In this document: positions 34,200 to 45,323 of the stretch, one piece after another
Position numbering within the stretch: the first letter of the stretch is position 1
How the letters are laid out: the number at the start of each line of letters is the position of its first letter
Assembly (NCBI GenBank): GCA_963989385.1
Contig: OZ022507.1
Span: 53,021,400-53,085,399 of the forward strand
Length of the DNA: 64,000 nt
Origin: Ctena decussata
Taxonomy: Eukaryota; Mollusca; Bivalvia; Lucinida; Lucinidae
Reading direction: 5' to 3'
Program-made: the position numbers and the translations under genes
Notes under the pieces: generated by a model
Told to the model about the DNA's origin: nothing
Databases searched by the model: none
What the model saw: the letters and a program-made list of their open reading frames with translations, nothing else

Positions 34200-35156
34200 C
34201 AGATCTTCTATTTGGCAGTGCTACGTGTATAGCACAAAAACATGTGGTGTGATGAATAGTGATTGATTTCTGATATTTCAGTAGCCTTAATTTCAGTGGT
34301 AATAAGCAAAAGCAGATTACATGTTTGTATGGGGGAAAAGGCATATTTTTTCACAGCAATATCAGTTACAGACATCGCATATTCAAATTTTCACCTTTTC
34401 TTAACAAATGGCATATGGCAGCTACGAATATGTTTTCATTTAAAATCATTCCACGTTTGAAAAAAATATTATCACTGTCAGAACAAGTATTGAACAAACT
34501 GGTAAATCAAACCAAAATTTGGCTGCATTATCGAAGACATACTCAGCAGTTTAACAGAATTTCCTTTGAAGTTACTTGAATGTATCGAACGAACGTTCGG
34601 CATTTGATCCACAGGACCAAATGTCATACTATGTTAGAGTAAATTAGAAGACCGCTGTATCTTTTTCACCATCTTTTTCAAAGGAAAACAATTTTAAATT
34701 TATGACTTCCTGTTACTTAATGACTTCCTGTTAGTTTCCTTGGAAGGAAAGATTGATTTCTTCTGGAAAAATTATTTTCCTACTAGACAGGAACACCATT
34801 GAGAAGGGAGCCTTAACAGAAAATGACAGAGTAGTTTCTTTTGAAGACATATTTTAATGATGCATATTTGCCAGCCTATATTTCAACACTGTGGCTGCAT
34901 TGATGCCCCTGAATGTGGGTTTAAGGGTGGAATTAAGAGGTGATGAAATAAGTGGTAAAATATAGCTGAGAATGTAAAATTAAAATTTACAGTCATTTAA
35001 TAGGCTTCTATAAGTCCAAAGCTACTAAATAGCTTAAAGCACATGTTTAGTCTATAGATCTCAGTCAAAATTCAGAACAGAGGAGGATATTTTATTTTCG
35101 TCAGTAAGTGAGGCAAACCAATTTAACATCCCTTCCACAAAACCAAAAGGAAAAGA
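34200..35156. other. Unassigned
   Basis: No gene is recognised. Two direct copies of ATGACTTCCTGTTA lie at about 34701 and 34719, and the surrounding TTCCTT/AAGGAA words match the weak ancient repeat noted near 5900. Confidence 0.4.
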
Positions 35157-35265
35157 GGATAAGGGAATAGAAACACCACGTGACAACAATAAATTCGACA
35201 CAACACTTGTGGAGTGTTGTGTCACATTTAGTGTTGTCACGTGGTGTTTCTTTTCCCTTTTATCC
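35157..35265. repeat. 109 bp palindrome
   Basis: GGATAAGGGAATAGAAACAC, CACGTGACAACA and GACACAACACT are mirrored by AGTGTTGTGTCAC, TGTTGTCACGTG and GTTTCTTTTCCCTTTTATCC around a GTGGAG-type centre. It is a MITE-like hairpin with no coding content. Confidence 0.8.
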
Positions 35266-35351
35266 AGATAGGTGGTCACCAAGCTTGCTTCATCATAATT
35301 TAAAATGGCCGGAGACTAATAGAAAAAAAGACAGAGCAAACAAAGCAAAAG

Positions 35352-35626
35352 TTGGTTGGTTGGTTGATTTGATGCTTAACGTCCACGGTAAACAACTATG
35401 GTCATGTCGGGACGGTCAGTTAACCTAACCACACTATTCCTGGGCAGGCTTAGACCTCCTAAGCGGTTAACCAGTACTAAGTGCACATACTTTCGCCAGC
35501 AACTGACAACTGCCCTTCTTGAATCAGCGGAAGGAGAAACGAAAGTATGTGGCCAGACCGGGATTCGAACCCAGGACCTCTGACTTACGAGTCAGGTACC
35601 CTACCGATTGCGCTACCCGGCCCGGC
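35352..35626 (-). mobile_element. tRNA-derived SINE with AACC tail and perfect target duplication
   Basis: On the minus strand it starts GGCCGGGTAGCGCAATCGGT (A-box region), continues ACTCGTAAGTCAG (anticodon-like stem-loop with CGT) and CTGGGTTCGAATCCCGG (B box and T-arm). Acceptor halves GGCCGGG / TCTGGCC pair, but the D-stem is poor, so this is a SINE head and not a working tRNA. The body runs ~200 bp to GTTGTTTACCGTGGACGTTA and an (AACC)n tail. An exact 11 bp duplication, CAAAGCAAAAG, flanks it (35341-35351, 35627-35637). Its 3' body differs from the SINEs at 10299 and 16819. Confidence 0.88.
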
Positions 35627-35637
35627 CAAAGCAAAAG

Positions 35638-36490
35638 AAGGAAGATACACCGCCTTTTCCAACATTTTCAGAATGGGTTTAGTATTGTGATCCTATATGA
35701 ATTATATAAAATAAAATGATAAATGACAAATTGCGTGCTGGAATGTAATCATTTTGCTTTAGACGTTACTTTTCAAGGGCGTAGCTGCCTTAACGCAAAT
35801 ACGCATGTGCGTATTGAAATTTTGTCAAATTGACAAAATTTCAACACGCACCTGCATATTTGGTGCTGCTGAAATTTTGTGAATTGGACAATATTTAAAA
35901 AATAGCTACAAACAAACATGAAATATCTTTGGGGTTAAACTCTGATTCTTGCCCTCAAGAGGTATAAAACATAACTGTGAGTTACATGTATTTACCCCTA
36001 GTTACGCCCTTGCTTTTACCTTGAAAGTCTTACTATTGAAAACATTGATTTTAACGCTATAAAAGACTTAACATGCTTTTCGCAGAAAATGAAGCAGATA
36101 GCCTGTCAATATTCGCGACGTTTGTTTCAAGATATAAACGATCACTAACATGTTTTTATGCGATTCTGACAACGCCATCGATATCAATTTCAGCGTACCG
36201 TAAACTACTATGTATGATGGCAAAATGCCTGAACAGCAGCTGTATTGAATATGTGACTTTGGCGGATTGAATAGAAACATAAGCTGGTAACAATTTGTTA
36301 GCTCGAAATAAATGCTACAAATCTTGACACGACACCTTCTTCATTTACTACCATTCGAAGATTAATTAAATGCTTTTATATTACAATGTATACGTTTGGA
36401 ATCAATCCAAAATCGGTACTGTGCTACAAAATGTTTTAATTACGCTAACAAGCACTGTATAAAATATATAAAATAGTTCTAAATAATAAG
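35638..36490. other. Unassigned, small perfect hairpin at 35814
   Basis: TTGAAATTTTGTCA pairs perfectly with TGACAAAATTTCAA around AAT at 35814-35844. Nothing else is recognised. Frames of 65-70 codons overlap on both strands at 36070-36280 without support. Confidence 0.4.
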
Positions 36491-37055
36491 ATTCTTTGGA
36501 AGCAATGAAGACCCCAAAAACTGAATATAGCAGACTCGTTTTAATTGAGTCTGTCCATGACCAATGATTTACTGTGCAACACTGCCCTCCCCCTCCCTCC
36601 CCCCCCCGCCCAGCACCGCGTTAAGTAACTCCCCCTCCCCCCCCCCCCCCCCCGCCCAGCACCGCGTTAAGCAGAACTCTGTTTTCAAACTGATTTTAAA
36701 TGAATTCAATAATTCCAAAGAACCAGAAAATATAATCTGCACTATGATATTGTGCGAGGAGGCGTATTACAGCCGCCACACGACACAACATCAGCTTCAG
36801 TGAAGGTAAGTAAATTATGATTAGTTTGGTTCTTTGGAAGCAAGGAATACTTCAAAGAAATGAAATTAACAGACTGGGCTAAATAGAGTCTGTTCATGAC
36901 CAGTAATGAAATATGCAATACTGTCCATGCCCCCTAGCACCTGCTTAAGCCTAAGTCAATGATTCTAAGTGAACTCAATGATTCCAAAGGACCTGAAAAT
37001 GTAATTTGCACTATGATGATGTACGTGGAAACGTTTCACGGCCACCACAAGGCCT
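36491..37055 (+). repeat. Family A, two diverged tandem units
   Basis: TTCTTTGGAAGCAA begins at about 36491 and 36832, a ~341 bp period. Each unit runs through GAGTCTGT(C/T)CATGACCA, GAA(T/C)TCAA and TAAT(C/T)TGCACTATGAT to ACAGCCGCCACACGACACAA or its decayed match ACGGCCACCACAAGG. The TAATCTGCACTATAGATGA / GGCCGCCACACGGCACAAC block is the family A signature at 44900 and 45270. C-runs with a duplicated CCGCCCAGCACCGCGTTAAG lie at 36576-36672. Confidence 0.7.
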
Positions 37056-37074
37056 GTCTGGTGTGTTGAGTTGA

Positions 37075-37200
37075 TGATAAGGCAATGATCAGGAGCCCGT
37101 ACAATAGAATTCCACATCATGCCTCAAACTCCGAAAGGGAAAGGAAGCCAATGAAGACGGCACACATGACAAAACAAGACAAACGACAAGCTTAAAGGCT
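37075..37200 (-). repeat. Family B fragment, 3' part
   Basis: AAGGCAATGATCAGGAGCCC and ACAATAGAATTCCACATCAT, with CGAAAGGGAAAGGAAGCCAA, are the reverse complement of the family B 3' block (TTCCTG.TCATTGCC, GGGATTTGATTGT). The 5' part is absent. Confidence 0.55.
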
Positions 37201-37201
37201 A

Positions 37202-37450
37202 GGGCCCGGTTGTGCAAAACTATCGACGTCGATAGTTAACGATACGCAAAATTTTTCAAACATATTGTATGCAAAGACACTACCATTTTTTGCCGAACAA
37301 AATGTGAGAAACTTTTGCAGTGCAAAAGCGTCTCATATTTTTCAACAAAGAGTCTTATCGCAACTGATTTTGTGAGTACAGGAATACTTTTAAAACAATT
37401 CCTTTATTTACGACTTCGTTGAGCTAACGAGTCTTTGAACAACTGAGCCC
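37202..37450. mobile_element. TIR element with AGGGCYCRGTTGT end
   Basis: The left end AGGGCCCGGTTGTGCAAAAC is matched by AGGGCTCAGTTGTTCAAAG on the complement of the right end (37433-37450). GTTAACG / CGTTGAGC pairing follows. I remember AGGGCC-GGTTGTTC-type ends from dispersed non-autonomous elements in many marine animals. It abuts the next foldback directly. Confidence 0.55.
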
Positions 37451-37682
37451 TGGCCCCGAGGTTATAAAACTTTTCTCGTGCTCAACTCAGCTGAGCATGA
37501 AATTTTCTCTGCTGATAAATATGAAATTGGCATTTTCATATTCATAAGCAGAGGAAAATTTCATGCTCAGCCAAACTGAGCAAGAAAATAACCGTACTTA
37601 TCAGTAATTTGCTATTTATTAGCAGGTAAAATTTCATGCTCAACTCAGCTGAGCATGAAAAAAGTTTTATAACCTCGGGCCC
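37451..37682. mobile_element. Small foldback with GAGGTTATAAA end, CAGCTGAGCATGAAA core
   Basis: GGCCCCGAGGTTATAAAAC is mirrored by GTTTTATAACCTCGGGCCC. AACTCAGCTGAGCATGAAAT occurs in both arms, and the centre has a second inverted pair (TGAAATTGGCATTTTCATA region). The related copy is 52162-52369, and the same outer end occurs on the different-core foldbacks at 31690 and 34019. Confidence 0.8.
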
Positions 37683-38929
37683 TGTTCTTTCTCAGCAGAT
37701 TGCCGAAGTCTGTCAATAGACAAGTGCATATGAACGATATTGTTTCATTTACAAGATTAATATCCACGGATTCGGATACAGTCATTGTAAATAGAATAAT
37801 TTGTATTACAGACAGATACGTTATTACCGAGTTGTTGTAAGTGACACATTAGAACGAACGGCCATTATCCTGTTAAAGCTAATGTTTCGCGTGACATACT
37901 TAAGAGATTTGTATCAAGTGATGTGTTCTTTATTCAGAAATAATATGCCTAAGCAGATCGGGTCTCAGTTTGATTGGTGAATGCCATGTAGTCTACGACC
38001 AATGCAATATGTATGCTCTTCACTTCCTATGTTTCTTTAATAACCATACCCAAACTATCAATCGAAACCGTTTTCACTGTTATAAATGTATGCATAATTA
38101 TTAAATGTAGCTATATAACTTTTCTACAGCTACGTAGTGATAAGTGTGTCGTAAAACGTATGCCAGTATTTTATCATATTGTAGTTTATCAATGCTGGTC
38201 ATGTTAAATCACAGAGCGTATTTTGAGATACGAGTATTTGAACTAAAATCATGTTATTGCTTAGAAGATGTCGCTTTGATTCATTAATTAAACCCTTACT
38301 AAGATATTTCACGTTTATATTGATTTCGGGGTTTAGTCTTGCTATGGCTGCCATACAGTATTTGAAATACAGTCTTTTTTTCAAGGTATTTCCTTCCAAA
38401 TTATAAACTACGTTTTACTTCCTTCTATGAACACTCCTGACTTTCATCAATAGGCCAGGTTCCAATAACCGAAACTAGCTAGGATAGCCTATTACCTGTG
38501 GAAAGTTTAAACTATCGCTGTGGTAGGTAGGGCGAATTAAGGCGGAGAATTCCGTTGTAAGCAAAATTATTGCAAGGAACAGTCCTATCTTTATAGGAAA
38601 AAATATTGTCCCACCCATAAGTTCTATGATGAAAGTTTTAAATCTATCTTCCATGGACAATCCTTCCATTTCAGATCATGTTATGTATCCTCTGTGTACT
38701 GTATACTTATAAACAATAAATGTACACATACCGGATTTAGTGCGACAGAAGCGCTTGCCTGTATATAACTCTTTTAGTGTCTCTCAAGCCAGAAAAGTTG
38801 AAAATATAGGTGGTGGACAGATTTCGATAAGCAAAGGACATCTGTTACCGTGGCTATTATAAAGAGTAGATAGTCCTACCAGTAGTATAAATCATTATAA
38901 ACAAGAAAAAATCTTTCAAAAAAGATAAT
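37683..38929. other. Unassigned
   Basis: No gene is recognised. TTTAGTGCGACAGAAGCGC near 38736 resembles GTTTAGTGCGACAGACGCG near 44281, a possible shared element end. Confidence 0.4.
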
Positions 38930-39470
38930 CGGCGCAGATTAAATGAAAGTAGGTTTTGTAATACATTTCTCGGTGAAAGGTTGACAATAACTTTCATGAA
39001 TATGACTCTACTGAAATATGTCGGTAGGCATCAGCAATCGTAATTTTGACACTGGGTAGCGACAATGACCTATCTCAAGATTGAGCTGTCCAATTTGGAA
39101 TTCTAAAATGAACCACGGCCAATCTTGAGATTGACCCGATTCCAAAACAGTTAACAACATGATGCAATGTTTGTTTGTGGTATTATATCGAAAGTAGATC
39201 TACGCTGAAAAAAGAAAGTTTTGAATATCTGCGTCTGTTTTCGATAATATTTCCATTAAAAATTTACAAACAAGATAAACAGTTTGAATAAACATCTGAC
39301 AGAGTGCTAACGTTAGTAATCACGCAGTGCAGTACAACTAGAAAAAACCGCAGATTAAATATTCATTGACCTTTGATATTATTGAGTAAAATTTGACATA
39401 CGCGTTTTTTGACGGTTTAAATCTTGTGAAATCTGGAGCAAAAGTGAAATTATACTCGGCTGCACCGAGA
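38930..39470 (+). repeat. Family C, copy 1
   Basis: The block is colinear with 48925-49460. Shared runs are GGCGCAGATTAAATG, GAGCTGTCCAATTTGGAATT, GATTCCAAAACAGTTA, TATCTGCGTCT, TACGCGT and TATACTCGGCTG. An internal inverted pair, CAATCTTGAGATTG / CTCAAGATTGAG, lies near 39075-39135. The protein frames are not conserved between the copies. Confidence 0.8.
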
Positions 39471-39864
39471 AACAGATACAGCCTTCAAAACTGATGATAA
39501 TCTGTCGGTTGATATGCTTTTTTGTATCATATAACTGGATAAAAAGAGGAACAAGTTATAAAAAAAAAGAATAGTCTTTCCAAAAAAATACGGTTTTCGT
39601 TTATGGTTCTCCGTTGAGCAATGAAATTACGCAGCAGCGAGACAATGTATGGGATCCGTGCGTTACATTGTATTTTTACTAACTATTAAAAACGACTGCA
39701 CATTGTATTTTACCTACTGTACCTTGTATTTTTACCATGTAATGATGTTTGTGAAATTGAAAGTAGGTCATTTTAGTTGCCAGCTAAATGACCTAGATAT
39801 TTGTTCAAATCTTTTTTTTATGAGAAACTCATGGATGCTTAGGTTTTTTAAGCCGGCCAATCAC

Positions 39865-40081
39865 GATTATACAATGACGAAATTGTAGTGAGACGATTGC
39901 AGCGATATACGTCACGATAAAATATTCATGCTGATAGAGCAACAGGGCATTTAAGGAAGAAGGATTATTGTAGATTATACAATGACGAAACTTTAGTGAG
40001 ACGATTGCAGCGATATACGTCACGATAAAATATTTCATGCTGATAGAGCAACTGGGCATTTAAGGAAGAAGGATTATTGTA
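39865..40081 (+). repeat. 108 bp tandem duplication
   Basis: GATTATACAATGACGAAA starts at 39865 and again at 39973. The two units differ at only a few positions (an extra T in ATATTTCATGC and A/T in CAACAGGGC). They end in GGAAGAAGGATTATTGTA. The duplication is recent. Function unknown. Confidence 0.9.
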
Positions 40082-40190
40082 GTGATAAATGTTAATTATT
40101 TATTTTCAAACACTGCTGAGTTTGACCACAGAACAATCACAGTTTATGGCGTAATAACAGGAAATTTCTGTCACGAATTGTCTAAAAATA
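40075..40190 (+). repeat. Family C side block, copy 1
   Basis: TTATTGTAGTGATAAATGTT, AACACTGCTGAG.., ATCACAGTTTATGGC and TAACAGGAAATTTC match 48410-48530. In the second locus this block lies before the main family C block and here after it, so the order is swapped. Confidence 0.7.
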
Positions 40191-41007
40191 GTTTGATGAG
40201 ACATGGAGAACTAAAGTACTGCAATAATTTGACGCAACGAAGGAATACATTCTACGACAGAGAAGCAATTTTTTCGGATTTTTTTGGCAATATAACTGGG
40301 CTCTGCTTTAAGTCTTTTAATATTCCCTGATGAGAATTTCGACAGATTGTCCGAAGAAGCAACAAAGTTTCACACGTTTCTGTACTTTGAAATCATAAAC
40401 TGATCCTTCGACGCCATATTGCATTTTTTCAGCTGACTAGGTAAACGAATGCCACAAATACTAATTTTGAAACACTTTAGATAAATTCTGGAGTAAGAAA
40501 TGGTTTTATTTTGAAGAAAAAATATCAGTTCAATTTTCTGTGACAGTGTTTCCGTAATAAAATACCAGTAGCAATCACAACAGGTTGATATTCGCTGTCT
40601 CATTGGGAAAATCCTTTCCATTTCCTACCGTGCCGATGGTAGGGAGACTAAGGTAGTGATTTTCTCTTCTAGGGGCATATGCTTACCATCTTTATCCTAA
40701 TAAATGCCCCTGCTATAATAAACACCCCACCCCTTTCCAGAAATAGTGTTATATATTAACTCTCTACCCTACGTGTTTTCCATCAGTTTTACAAAGCCGA
40801 ACAGCTTCAGTTCATGTTTCCTTTTCTGGAGGACACGGCTCTTCGAATTCGAATTGGGTCAACTCTTCAAGGAAAAAAATGCTCAATGAGGAGCAAATTC
40901 TTTCCGTAAAGAGGTGACCCTTTTGAGACGGGAGGTAAAGAAAGAGATCAAGGTGATTTGCTTCTCTAAAAGTATATTCATTCACCTTTAATGTTTATTA
41001 GACATAT
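40191..41007. other. Unassigned
   Basis: No gene is recognised. Around 40860-40970 GGTCAACTCTTCAAGGAAA, GTAAAGAGGTGACCCTTTTG and related words resemble the weak ancient repeat also seen near 11500 and 18410. Confidence 0.4.
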
Positions 41008-41242
41008 GAGCCGCGACGCGACAAAACCAAAATGTGGTTGTGCGCCCAGCGCAAACTCAGATCAGCCTGGGCATCCGCCCAGTCTGATCAGAGTCTTCGC
41101 TGTCCGCATGGATGTAGTTTAGGGCCTAAGCTACCCTTTGAGCACTAAACGAAGAGTCTGATCAAATTTGGCGGATGTCCAGGTTGATCTGAGTCTGCGC
41201 TGGGCGCACGACCACATTGTTGGTTTTCTCGTGTCGCGGCTC
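41008..41242 (+). mobile_element. PAL element copy 11
   Basis: The copy is 235 bp with ends GAGCCGCGACGCGAC and GTGTCGCGGCTC and flanks ATAT / AATT. The inner arms are close to consensus (CAGATCAGCCTGGGCATCCG). Plus orientation. Confidence 0.9.
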
Positions 41243-41340
41243 AATTATGTTGCCTACTCTTAGGACCCTAAATAACGCCCACACCCCATACTCGTTTCGT
41301 GAAATGCAACGCCCCCGGGCCGTTTAATAGGACAAATACG

Positions 41341-41569
41341 GTATCTACGCAATCCAAAAGAAGAAGCAGCCACAGAGACCAACCACGTTATAACATCTGA
41401 GCGCAAGCGTCGCCAATGTGCCACTTCGATTTTCATAAGCTTCTTGAAAGAGATATCAGACGCACAAGTCTTGAAGCGAACTAAAATATTCCACAAGGAA
41501 GTTGGTGGAAGTCCGCTGAAATTCTTTTGGCAGTGTCAAGTCCATATAAGGTGTAAAATATTTCAATTA
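41341..41569 (+). other. Open frame without a start, cut by a transposon end
   Basis: From about 41349 one plus frame stays open for about 70 codons (NPKEEAATETNHVITS, SERKRRQCATSIFISFLKE, VLKRTKIFHKEVGGSPLKFF). It then enters the TIR of the element 41570-44135, which supplies the stop. Its composition looks more protein-like than other frames in the window. I recognise no family, it has no ATG near the front, and the upstream AG is not preceded by a good pyrimidine tract. It could be a broken exon, a piece of an older transposon, or chance. Confidence 0.2.
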
Positions 41570-42689
41570 AAGGACCAGGTATGATTTGGGCCATATTTGG
41601 CCCCCCTCTCAAAATTTATTCAAATATTGTTTTTTCATTATTCACCTTGTCAACAATGTAAATCTAGAAAATGGAGATGTTACGGCTTGTACAAGGAAAG
41701 TTACAGCCATTCGTTTGTTCATGCAGTTCTGCCCTGATTTTTAGCCAAATTTTAGGGGGTAGGGATACATTTTGCCATATATAACAAAGAAAGGAATTTA
41801 AAAGTAAATGATAAGTAGCAGATCTAATAATGTAATGTAGTATTGATACTCAATCTCTTTGACATTAACTGGTCTGCATCTTATCACGTGCATGAAGGGC
41901 GATAACTCTTGATAGATCACTGAAATTGTCGGATTACAGAAACGCTACATTAAACTGTTTTTCAATCGAAAATTTACGTTTTAGGGGAATGCCACAATTG
42001 CAGTATTTTGTCTTTCAAGGGAATTTAGATAAACCATTCGTTTCAAGATCAACCCATGTGCAGCAGTCACTTTTTCTCGGAATAGAATGTATTAGTCTGA
42101 AAGAAATCGGATGAAAAAAATATTTAAAAATATGGGGGTATGGATAAACTTTGAATTATTCTTGCGAGTTGAGAAATAAATACAAAACCAACATAAAAAA
42201 AATTTGCATTCAAAGCAAACATTTATCTCTTAGAAAGAAAAAAAGGGAGATAACTTATGATTTACATTGAAACTGCATAGCAATTAATGGTAATGAACAC
42301 ATTTCTTTTTATAACTGCTGGCTTGATTTTGCAAACATAGGCCAGATTTTTATGCACTTCCTTTTATATACGTTGTTATATAAACAAAAATAAAAGTAAA
42401 CTATTTACCCTAACCGTTTCCATGGCAACGATTTAAAAAAAAAATAGATGGAGCGAAACAAGAAATTAGATATCTTTCATACATGCACTTGTTTCTTTAC
42501 TTGTTTTTTTATCGTGTGGTTCATTATTTCCGCACGATTTTTAAAGTTCTTAATATATCAACCATATATGTAACACAAAGTCTTAATGAAGCTAATAAGC
42601 AGAATGATCAGAATGATAGCCGTGTATTTCATGTATGAGAGTGGTTGGGGTAACTAAGACAATGAGTTTTTCATACCGGTACTACTATC

Positions 42690-43220
42690 GACCATGGCGG
42701 ACTTTAGAGCTACTACTGCAATCTTAACTTCCTCACAGAGAATCGCTTTTAGATCTTCGTTTTGACGCTGAGTGCAGTCCAGAACTGCATTGTCGCCATA
42801 ACACTCATGGTTCTATAGCTCAGAGCAAGTTTCTATCCATCTGCTGAGAGTCTATCATTCTTCTGTTAGACATGTCCCAGACTTGTTCTGGATAGTTAGG
42901 ATCTACCCTGTTCTCTGAATTTTAATCCACACCAGCTGATGTGCTCACTTGTAGTTAGGTATTAAGTTTCAGTCTCCTTGCACCGAGTATCCCTACTTAA
43001 CCAGCCCTCCTTTGCTCTCTTCAGGGCATCTGAACCCTTTTGTAAGCCTTCCTGTATTCTCTCGCTCCTTCTGCTTCATACCGCCTCCTTTTCAAATCCC
43101 TCTTCACATCGCAGAGGTCGAGAACATCCAGTGCCCAGTGCATGTACCTGCGATGTTCGTTTTCAAGTATTTCTTTTCCTGTATCAGTAACTGCTGTATT
43201 GTAGGGCGCAGAAAAATGCA
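42690..43220 (-). mobile_element. LINE fragment: linker and start of the RT domain
   Basis: The minus strand reads HFSAPYNTAVTDTGKEILE, LDVLDLCDVKRDLKRRRYE and GAREYRKAYKRVQM, then a stop. Further on, in other frames, come NKSGTCLTEE, LSRWIETCSELYNHE.YGD and NAVLDCTQRQNEDLKAIL followed by CEEVKIAVVALK. This order is the stretch between the endonuclease and the RT core in the marine-invertebrate LINE family also seen at 1494 and 9340, as I remember it. Several stops and frame changes show it is dead. It lies inside the composite TIR element. Confidence 0.8.
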
Positions 43221-43535
43221 AGGAAGTCGCACTAGTTTAAATCGTCCTGTATGTGCACGATTTCGAACAAGGTTTAATTTGTTTTTGCTTTTTTGCTGTT
43301 TGACACTTCAACAGAATATCTGTTAGTAAAGTATATCCAGCAGATATATTAAAAAAACGGGCGTGACCCCGTCATTTCTCAGTCAGACAATACCCAATTT
43401 GATGTTACTTGGTTTTATTTATGAAATGGGAGCAACTCTAACATACAATTTAAAGATGATCTTACAAGTGATATGCATAAAAAATATTGTTTGATGATTT
43501 GAGGTCTGAAGCATGTTTCTGCAACCTGCCCCCTG

Positions 43536-43568
43536 CCCCCCCCCCCCCCCCCCCCACACACACACACA
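43536..43568 (+). repeat. C-run followed by CA repeat
   Basis: About 20 C residues run directly into (CA)n. Opposite frames across it are low-complexity artefacts. Confidence 0.9.
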
Positions 43569-43679
43569 GAAACACACACCTATCTCCCTTCACCACCAAC
43601 ACCAATTATTGGATTCATGGGTTCAAATATCGTACTACTACTACTTACTATTACTATTTCAATTCTCCGAACGACGTTC

Positions 43680-43757
43680 CCCAAGTGGCTCAGCGGTAGT
43701 ACAAGTACCGTCTTTCGGTCCCGTCTTTTATTCGCTGCCCCGATTGCAACAGCATTG
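43680..43757 (+). mobile_element. Possible tRNA-like SINE head, decayed
   Basis: AAGTGGCTCAGCGGTAGTAC is a good A-box match. The expected B box about 40 bp downstream is only weakly seen (TCGCTGCCCCGATTGC). No known SINE tail follows. Confidence 0.3.
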
Positions 43758-44369
43758 CAGTTGCATGTATCCTTCAGAATCAGTAGTTGTTGCTGACAAT
43801 AGGTCAAGCGTCGTCATGAATGAAGAAGCGAAAAACTATGTTTTGCATGATATATTCTGGTATTAATTATCAAAAAGAAGGTTAAGCGGTCTGTTTTTGT
43901 TTTTTTATTTAGTAAAATTTCTTGGCGATCCGCCGAAATTGCCAAAATCAGCCGAGGAGGGGTACATTTAGAGGCTCAGAAGAAGTTAAATATCATTAGA
44001 GTATAGATTATTTTAGTCAGAATTGATGGTTAAAGGTTTAAACTCCTACATTACATGAACAAAAGTTAAAGAAGTGCAATTTTGAAAATTCATAAATGAG
44101 GGGGCCAAATATGGCCCAAATCATACCTGGTCCTTTACTTAGATTATTTAAATCAGTATATTTACAAATTCTTCGAAATCAGCACTGATGCATTTATATC
44201 TGGGTTTATGATACTGTCCACCGCCAGTGATATTGATTGGTCCAATGTTTATTGTTTATAATAAATATTATCTAAACAGAGTTTAGTGCGACAGACGCGT
44301 ATTTCTGTATTTAACTTGGTCCGTGTTGCTTTACTCCATATTTGTGTTTAAATCAGTGATCAGGAAATC

Positions 44370-45323
44370 CCACATCTCATCCACGACAGATGGGGTGGTT
44401 GCGGTTCGGCGATGGCTCTGGATAACTTTCCTAATTTTGGAAATGGTAGGACAAGGGCCTACTGTGCTTGCAGCAAATGCGGGGAGTGGTTTGGACTTTT
44501 TTCTCGCCTACCATATCATTTTTCTTTCTACCTCTCTCTTGGAGACGGTTCGATATTGACTGAAACGCTGTCTCAAAGAGCCGTTAATAATGATAAAAGT
44601 TTAGATCCTTTAAGAGCAAAGAAAACATTCATAAGTAAGAAGTTGGGCCATACCGCGGTTTCGGCTATTCAAGCCTCATCAGTGACCCTTTAAATCTGGC
44701 ACAAGGAGCCAGAGGAAAAAACAGTAAATTTGCAGTTTTAACATGACAGTCGTCTCAAAGACTGATATAAGTCGAAAAATACCAAAATATTTCAAATTTG
44801 TTTAGAAAATGAATCTAAACGTATGATCATTTCTGACTTCTCAGAATATATTCCATGATCTCAAAGGACCAAAAGGAAAATATAATCAGCACTATAGATG
44901 AGTGCGGGGAGACTTTTTACGGCCGCCACACGGCACAACATCCAGCTGCAGTGATAGTAAATAATGATAAAAGTTTAGATCCTTTAAGAGCAAAGAAAAC
45001 ATTCATAAGTAAGAAGTTGGGCCATACCGCGGTTTCGGCTATTCAAGCCTCATCAGTGACCCTTTAAATCTGGCACAAGGAGCCAGAGGAAAAAACAGTA
45101 AATTTGCAGTTTTAACATGACAGTCGTCTCAAAGACTGATATAAGTCGAAAAATACCAAAATATTTCAAATTTGTTTAGAAAATGAATCTAAACGTATGA
45201 TCATTTCTGACTTCTCAGAATATATTCCATGATCTCAAAGGACCAAAAGGAAAATATAATCTGCACTATAGATGAGTGCGGGGAGACGTTTTACGGCCGC
45301 CACACGGCACAACATCCAGCTGC
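44370..45323 (+). repeat. Family A with a recent 374 bp tandem duplication
   Basis: 44370-44585 is the 5' part (GGTTGCGGTTCGGCGATGG ... CTTGGAGACGGTTCGATATT) that also occurs at 3088. Two units of 374 bp follow, starting AATAATGATAAAAGTTTAG at 44586 and 44960, and ending at CATCCAGCTGC. I see only two base differences between the units (ATAATCAGC / ATAATCTGC and GACTTTTTAC / GACGTTTTAC). The paired open frames in the units are shadows of the repeat. Confidence 0.88.

Larger units (their letters stand above)
41570..44135. mobile_element. Composite TIR element AAGGACCAGGTATGAT with TA flanks
   Basis: It is 2566 bp. The two ends share a perfect 36 bp inverted repeat starting AAGGACCAGGTATGATTTGG and ending GGCCCCC. 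TA is on both sides (41568-41569, 44136-44137). The TIR belongs with that of 19998-20899. The interior holds a LINE fragment (42690-43220), a C/CA run (43536-43568) and a tRNA-like head (43680-43757), but no transposase. It is either a non-autonomous element that collected insertions, or two separate ends bracketing old DNA. The perfect TIRs favour the first. Confidence 0.75.

Noticed and set aside
35547..35626. Functional tRNA-Thr(CGT) on the minus strand
   Set aside because: Anticodon and T arms look good but the D-stem is poor, and it is the head of a SINE with an exact target duplication and AACC tail.
43012..43326. 104-codon plus-strand frame
   Set aside because: It is the antisense of the LINE fragment at 42690-43220, where the minus strand carries the real family motifs.
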